From: Trichostrongylus colubriformis
Taxonomy: Eukaryota > Nematoda > Chromadorea > Rhabditida > Trichostrongylidae
Reading direction: 5' to 3'
Assembly: GCA_963978905.1 (NCBI GenBank)
Contig: OZ022256.1
Coordinates: 57,314,646-57,378,645 of the forward strand
Length of the DNA stretch: 64,000 nt
Below are positions 60,130-64,000 of this stretch, piece by piece. The notes under the pieces are model-generated. The model searched no databases. It worked only from the letters and a program-made list of their open reading frames with translations, and was not told the origin of the DNA. Position 1 is the stretch's first letter, and each line of letters starts with the position of its first letter. The translations under genes were made by a program, and so were the position numbers.

Positions 60130-60285
60130 CGTGAAGAGTCTTTTCGGAGCATTGAACATTCATTCCCTCCCTTTTTTGACAAACAGTTTGAGGTCTTTCG
60201 GTTTGGCTTTAACATGGTTGATGCTGTTGGTGGCCATAAAAGTGAAACCAGACACCAAAGTAGTACCATAGCTCGGGCACGAGAG
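60130..60285 (+). repeat. 156-bp direct repeat, copy 2
   Basis: Second copy of the 59475-59630 unit, 655 bp downstream in the same orientation. The flanking sequence differs at both edges, so only this block was duplicated or transposed. Confidence 0.8.
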
Positions 60286-62763
60286 ATTTTACTTTTTATT
60301 TGGTATCAAAAGGGAACAGGTTCCAGGGATTACTTCCACGGCAGATTTATGCAAGTGCAAGGAAAAATAAGAAAGGAAGTTATTAGAGTTATTATGTAAA
60401 AAAGAATGAAAAAGGGGTGGTTCGTTTCGCCTCCGTTACTCAGACGAACCACTCTGTTCTCATCAACACCGGAGGCTTTGAATGTTCGACTGGTTTTTTT
60501 TTGTTCTGAACCGCTTTGACTGTTTTCATCACATCAGTTGAAGGGCTTTTTTGCAGTGAATGAAGCTTTTTCCCCAAAAATTTTAGCGTAGAAACGTCGT
60601 TTACTACAAAATCGTTCCCTTGCGCGAACAAAGAAGTGAGTCCGACCCTTGGCCATCACAGTATCCACCCCATTGCCTCCCCGATTTGGCAAAAAATGGA
60701 ATGCCTAACAAATCGAAGGCAGTAAACAACATCGATCACCGTTCGTTCCGTGCGTATCGAAAATTGACTATTCGCTATCAGGGTAAGCCACGCATTCGCA
60801 TTGCATGTTAGCTCCTGAGTTTTGAAAGTGCTGTGGCCTATACCTCGAGTGGCCAGCCGCTGTAGAAGCTTTCTTTGATCGTCTCTGACGAGTTTTCTTT
60901 TGAGCAAAAACCGCCACCATCAATAGATGTGATTTTGGAGCAAGTCCAAAAAATATTATTATCACTGCATACATCCCAAAAACGAAAAAATCGCAAAAAA
61001 TATAGGCTGCACTTGATATGTGGGGTAAAATTCAAATATGCAGAACATGCGAACATACCTTCTTCTTAATTTAGCCCGCCCACTAACTAAACCTAAGCAG
61101 TATATCTGGCACCAGAGTATTGATAAATGTATGCTATTTTTCCAAAACAACACCCAGTGAATTCTTCACAATTGGCGTCGAATTTCGATGTGAAAGGCGG
61201 TTTCCAATTGGTTCACTTCACTATTCTTTATTGAAAATATTTTGCAACTATCCGTTTGATTACTATGAAAAAAATAACGTCTAATTAATCCTAGGCATAA
61301 ATAAACACAGAAGGCATAGCAACAAAAACACAGGGGTTCTTCATCACACGAAGGTTGAAAAGATAATTGTATCGTTGCGCACACTTCCATGATAATGGCA
61401 ATGGAGACCAAAGGGTAGCAAAGCTTTGCTATGTCGAAAAAGAATTGAAAATGTATTTTATACATTAAATAGTAGTTGTTAACAGTAGTGAGCCCTAAAT
61501 AACAGAATCCTCAATGCAGTCGCTGCCACTAACATCCGATATTTCTACCACCATTTATTCTTAATAATCATGTGTAACTAACACCCATCTTAATCGATAC
61601 ATAAACGAAACATGTTAGGTACTGAACCCTTTATAATGGCACGCGCCGCCACTCCTACGTAATCAGTAGGGCAATAAATCTCATATTCAACCACTGGCCA
61701 ATCGTGTTCCAACGATATAGTATTGGATGTGCTATTACTAGTAGCGCGAATAGCTACAGGCAAGCGGCATTACAAACAGCGACAGAATACTGTATCTCAC
61801 AAAATTTCGGGTAAAATTGGCCCGTTGGTGTCTAACATATAAACAACCAGCTCTCGAACTGGAAGTTTGAAATCGACAGAGAAATCTAAAATGTGTTTTG
61901 AATTCGATGCGATACAATATAAGACACATGTGCATAGGATACTGAACAGACGTGGAGGGCTTCGTGACTTTTACTACAGTCTTAATCCGATGCACTACAT
62001 CTGGCGATTGCAACGCGCCATATCGACGCGACCAATACGGTTTTGAATTACGGAAATGACTATGGAAAGCTAGAATTATCAACACAAAGCACCTGGAGGG
62101 TTTTGAATAATTCACAAAACAGTTATATTTATACAGTAAAACTGTCCTCGCTTCCATAAATCCAGGGGATTTGGGCAAACGTTGATGGATAGTTCTTTCT
62201 GATCTTTCTGTGAATATCCACACATCAAAACTCCCACACAGTTTTTTTTATCTCGAAATAAGAAACAGGTCGTTCATCAATGATATTTTATGTGGTTGCA
62301 ATAACTGCAGATGTTGAATATTTGCCAGAATAAACTTATGGAAGACGTGTGCAGATGATGGGTAGAAAACTGCCTTCAAATCAGATAGCACGATTAAAAG
62401 GAATTGTCATGAGAATCTACCACAAAAAATTCCCGGAGGAAATGCCATTCTCTAATCAACTACCCTTAACTTTTTCAGTGGGACTGTCCCATTTAGTGTA
62501 GGTACACGGTCAAATCGTTGTTAACACAGTATATTGTGTATCGAAATGTATTTGAAACTATTTATAATGACAGGCGCCCTTTCATTGCTGGCTCGAAGAT
62601 GTAAAAGTGGGAATGGAATTAAGAAGAGAATTCCTGGCAAATGTGTTAATCTTCTTTTGATACCAACAAAACATAAAAAGAACTCATGAGAGATGTTTGT
62701 TCAACTGCTTATGATTACAACGGCAGATTGCAGAAGGTTTTAGAAAAGTCTTCATAATTGCAG
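60286..62763. other. No gene recognised
   Basis: It contains several short frames on both strands, the longest being a minus-strand frame at 61738-62223 without domain or biased composition. Missing 5' exons of the plus-strand gene that ends at 63185 may lie here. Confidence 0.4.
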
Positions 62764-63185
62764 ACGATTCAAAGCATTGCGAAATGCCCAAAACGCATGA
62801 TAACTGGGAAAGTCATTTATTAAAGGATTTCCAAGAAAACGGAAGAAAGCAACGCATGGTACTAATAAAAGAGCGCGGCCGAACTCATTCTAGCGAAAAA
62901 GACATTCTGCCAGCTTCAAGAATGAGATATGCGTTGAAAGTTTAATAGAAGCAAACATGTTCCAGGAAGATTGTAACGCAGTAAATACACTTCCACTTTC
63001 AATGCCTTCAAAGGCAGTATAAGGAATATGAAAACCTCCCATTAACCGAAGAATTGGTGATAAAGCGTTTCACATTCATCCCCGGAGCCGTACGTATGAG
63101 AAATTGCCAAGCGTGGGTTAAACCAGCCAAAATAGTAACTATACCAAAAGATAATCGATATGTTGTGGAGCCAAATAGTAAATAA
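62764..63185 (+). CDS. Last two exons of an unrecognised gene (partial)
   Basis: Exon 62764-62858 follows an AATTGCAG acceptor and ends at ATG before GTACTA; exon 63018-63185 follows AAAGGCAG and ends in TAA. They join in phase to read DSKHCEMPKTHDNWESHL, KDFQENGRKQRM, YKEYENLPLTEELVIKRF, FIPGAVRMRNCQAWVKPAK and VVEPNSK. Only one phase is open in the first exon, and it agrees with the second, and the composition is protein-like. The 5' exons are missing (entry phase 1). I do not recognise the family. Confidence 0.42.
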
Positions 63186-64000
63186 TTCCGTGGCACTTAC
63201 ACGAAATGGAAGGAAGGTTGCTCAGTTCAAAAAAAAAAAAGACTGCGACGTGAGAAAAAAACAAAACGGTTGCAGCCCTCACTCAGCTTAACAAACATAA
63301 GAAAAAGCCAAATAAATATAGTATAGTAAATAGAATGATACAATATAAAGAGACTTGAAACGAACCTCTTATGCCGGTCTGACACGCCATCGGCCGTCGA
63401 GGACAACCCGCACACTGCAGCTGCTCGCTAGCCGTGGGCCGTCGCGCTTCTCACGATTCTCCACCACGCGCGCAGTCTTTACTACGCTCTAACCGTTTAC
63501 GTCCGTGGTGCCTCTTCTGTCCAGCCGTTCTGCACCCTCCACTCATTGCCACGGCAAAATCCGATCTCTCCATGGGGTGGTTTATCCGAGACCTCACCAC
63601 TCTCGCTGTAGTTCGTAGAGAGTCGATTTGGTTCGTGTGTCAGTCAGTCGGGTCGTCCCCGTCCCGAAATGTCCAAATCCCCGTCACCGCCCTCGTCACA
63701 TTTTGTTACATCCACGGCTTTACTATAGTCCCACACTGAGCTATATTTTAGCACCGGCGGCAGGAGATCTTGTTGGGACCCAATATGATTTTGTTGGTTT
63801 ACGATATATTATATGGCAAACATATGGAATATATGACGCCATTAACGGGCGACCATAACGCTGCAGTTCCATTTATGGACAGGTGTGAAATGGGATGTGC
63901 GCTTACGGATTCGGAGGCAATTTCCCGTTGAACTTTGGTTTCCTTGTTCAATACACGTTCAAGGAACAACAAGAGGATCCTCTGACGTTGGCGTAGGGTG
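63186..64000. other. Window end, GC-rich unassigned sequence
   Basis: 63370-63720 is markedly more GC-rich (CGxCGT-rich) than the surroundings, with frames open on the plus strand but no motif. It may be a promoter, a first exon or a repeat cut by the window end. Confidence 0.35.

Noticed and set aside
61738..62223. 161-codon minus-strand frame
   Set aside because: No signal peptide, domain or codon-like composition; a frame of this length is expected by chance in 64 kb of A/T-rich DNA.

Overview
The window is nuclear DNA of a nematode, most likely a strongylid (hookworm or relative). It holds seven multi-exon genes that can be assembled in phase with nematode-type splice sites. Five match well-known families: a HIG1-domain mitochondrial protein, RNA polymerase subunit RPB5, a KCTD2/5/17 (insomniac) adaptor, a PLCXD phospholipase-like protein, and the tolloid/BMP1 astacin NAS-39. 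A sixth is twinfilin, whose last exon I could not find, and the seventh is an unrecognised multipass membrane protein. Exons are short (mostly 55-230 bp). Introns are loaded with DNA transposons, MITEs, SINEs and a LINE, so genes of 350-960 residues stretch over 4-10 kb. Nothing bacterial is present.

Layout. 1-6.4 kb: no recognisable gene. 6.4-15.5 kb (-): multipass membrane protein with a signal peptide and Thr-rich N-terminus, its introns holding a piggyBac-like element, SINEs and MITEs. 15.5-18.5 kb: divergent intergenic region with two abutting palindromic MITEs. 18.5-20.8 kb (+): HIG1 gene and rpb-5 in tandem, possibly one operon. 21.7-24.2 kb (-): inso-1-like KCTD gene, convergent with rpb-5. 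24.2-32.4 kb: mostly repeats (MITEs, a mariner-type element), plus a candidate neuropeptide-precursor fragment at 25.6-26.4 kb (+). 32.4-36.6 kb (-): PLCXD gene. 37.4-47.5 kb (-): complete nas-39 (21 exons, 963 codons) with a mariner-like element, a Tc1/Tc3-like element and a TTAA-flanked MITE in its introns. 50.7-58.8 kb (-): twinfilin, with an almost complete CR1/jockey-type LINE in a 7-kb intron. 58.8-64 kb: a 156-bp direct duplication, a strong hairpin, and the last two exons of an unknown + strand gene.

The host genes are housekeeping, signalling and extracellular-matrix genes with no single shared pathway. Three of them (twf, nas-39, PLCXD) run head to tail on the minus strand. I recall nas-39 and twf-2 being neighbours on the C. 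elegans X chromosome, so this looks like conserved synteny, but I could not verify that. The most notable observations are a canonical -1 slippery heptamer exactly at the ORF1 stop of the LINE, a Gly-Lys-Arg amidation/cleavage site created across a splice junction in the candidate neuropeptide gene, a TTAA-flanked MITE family lying inside introns of three different genes, and apparent GC splice donors in two adjacent genes.
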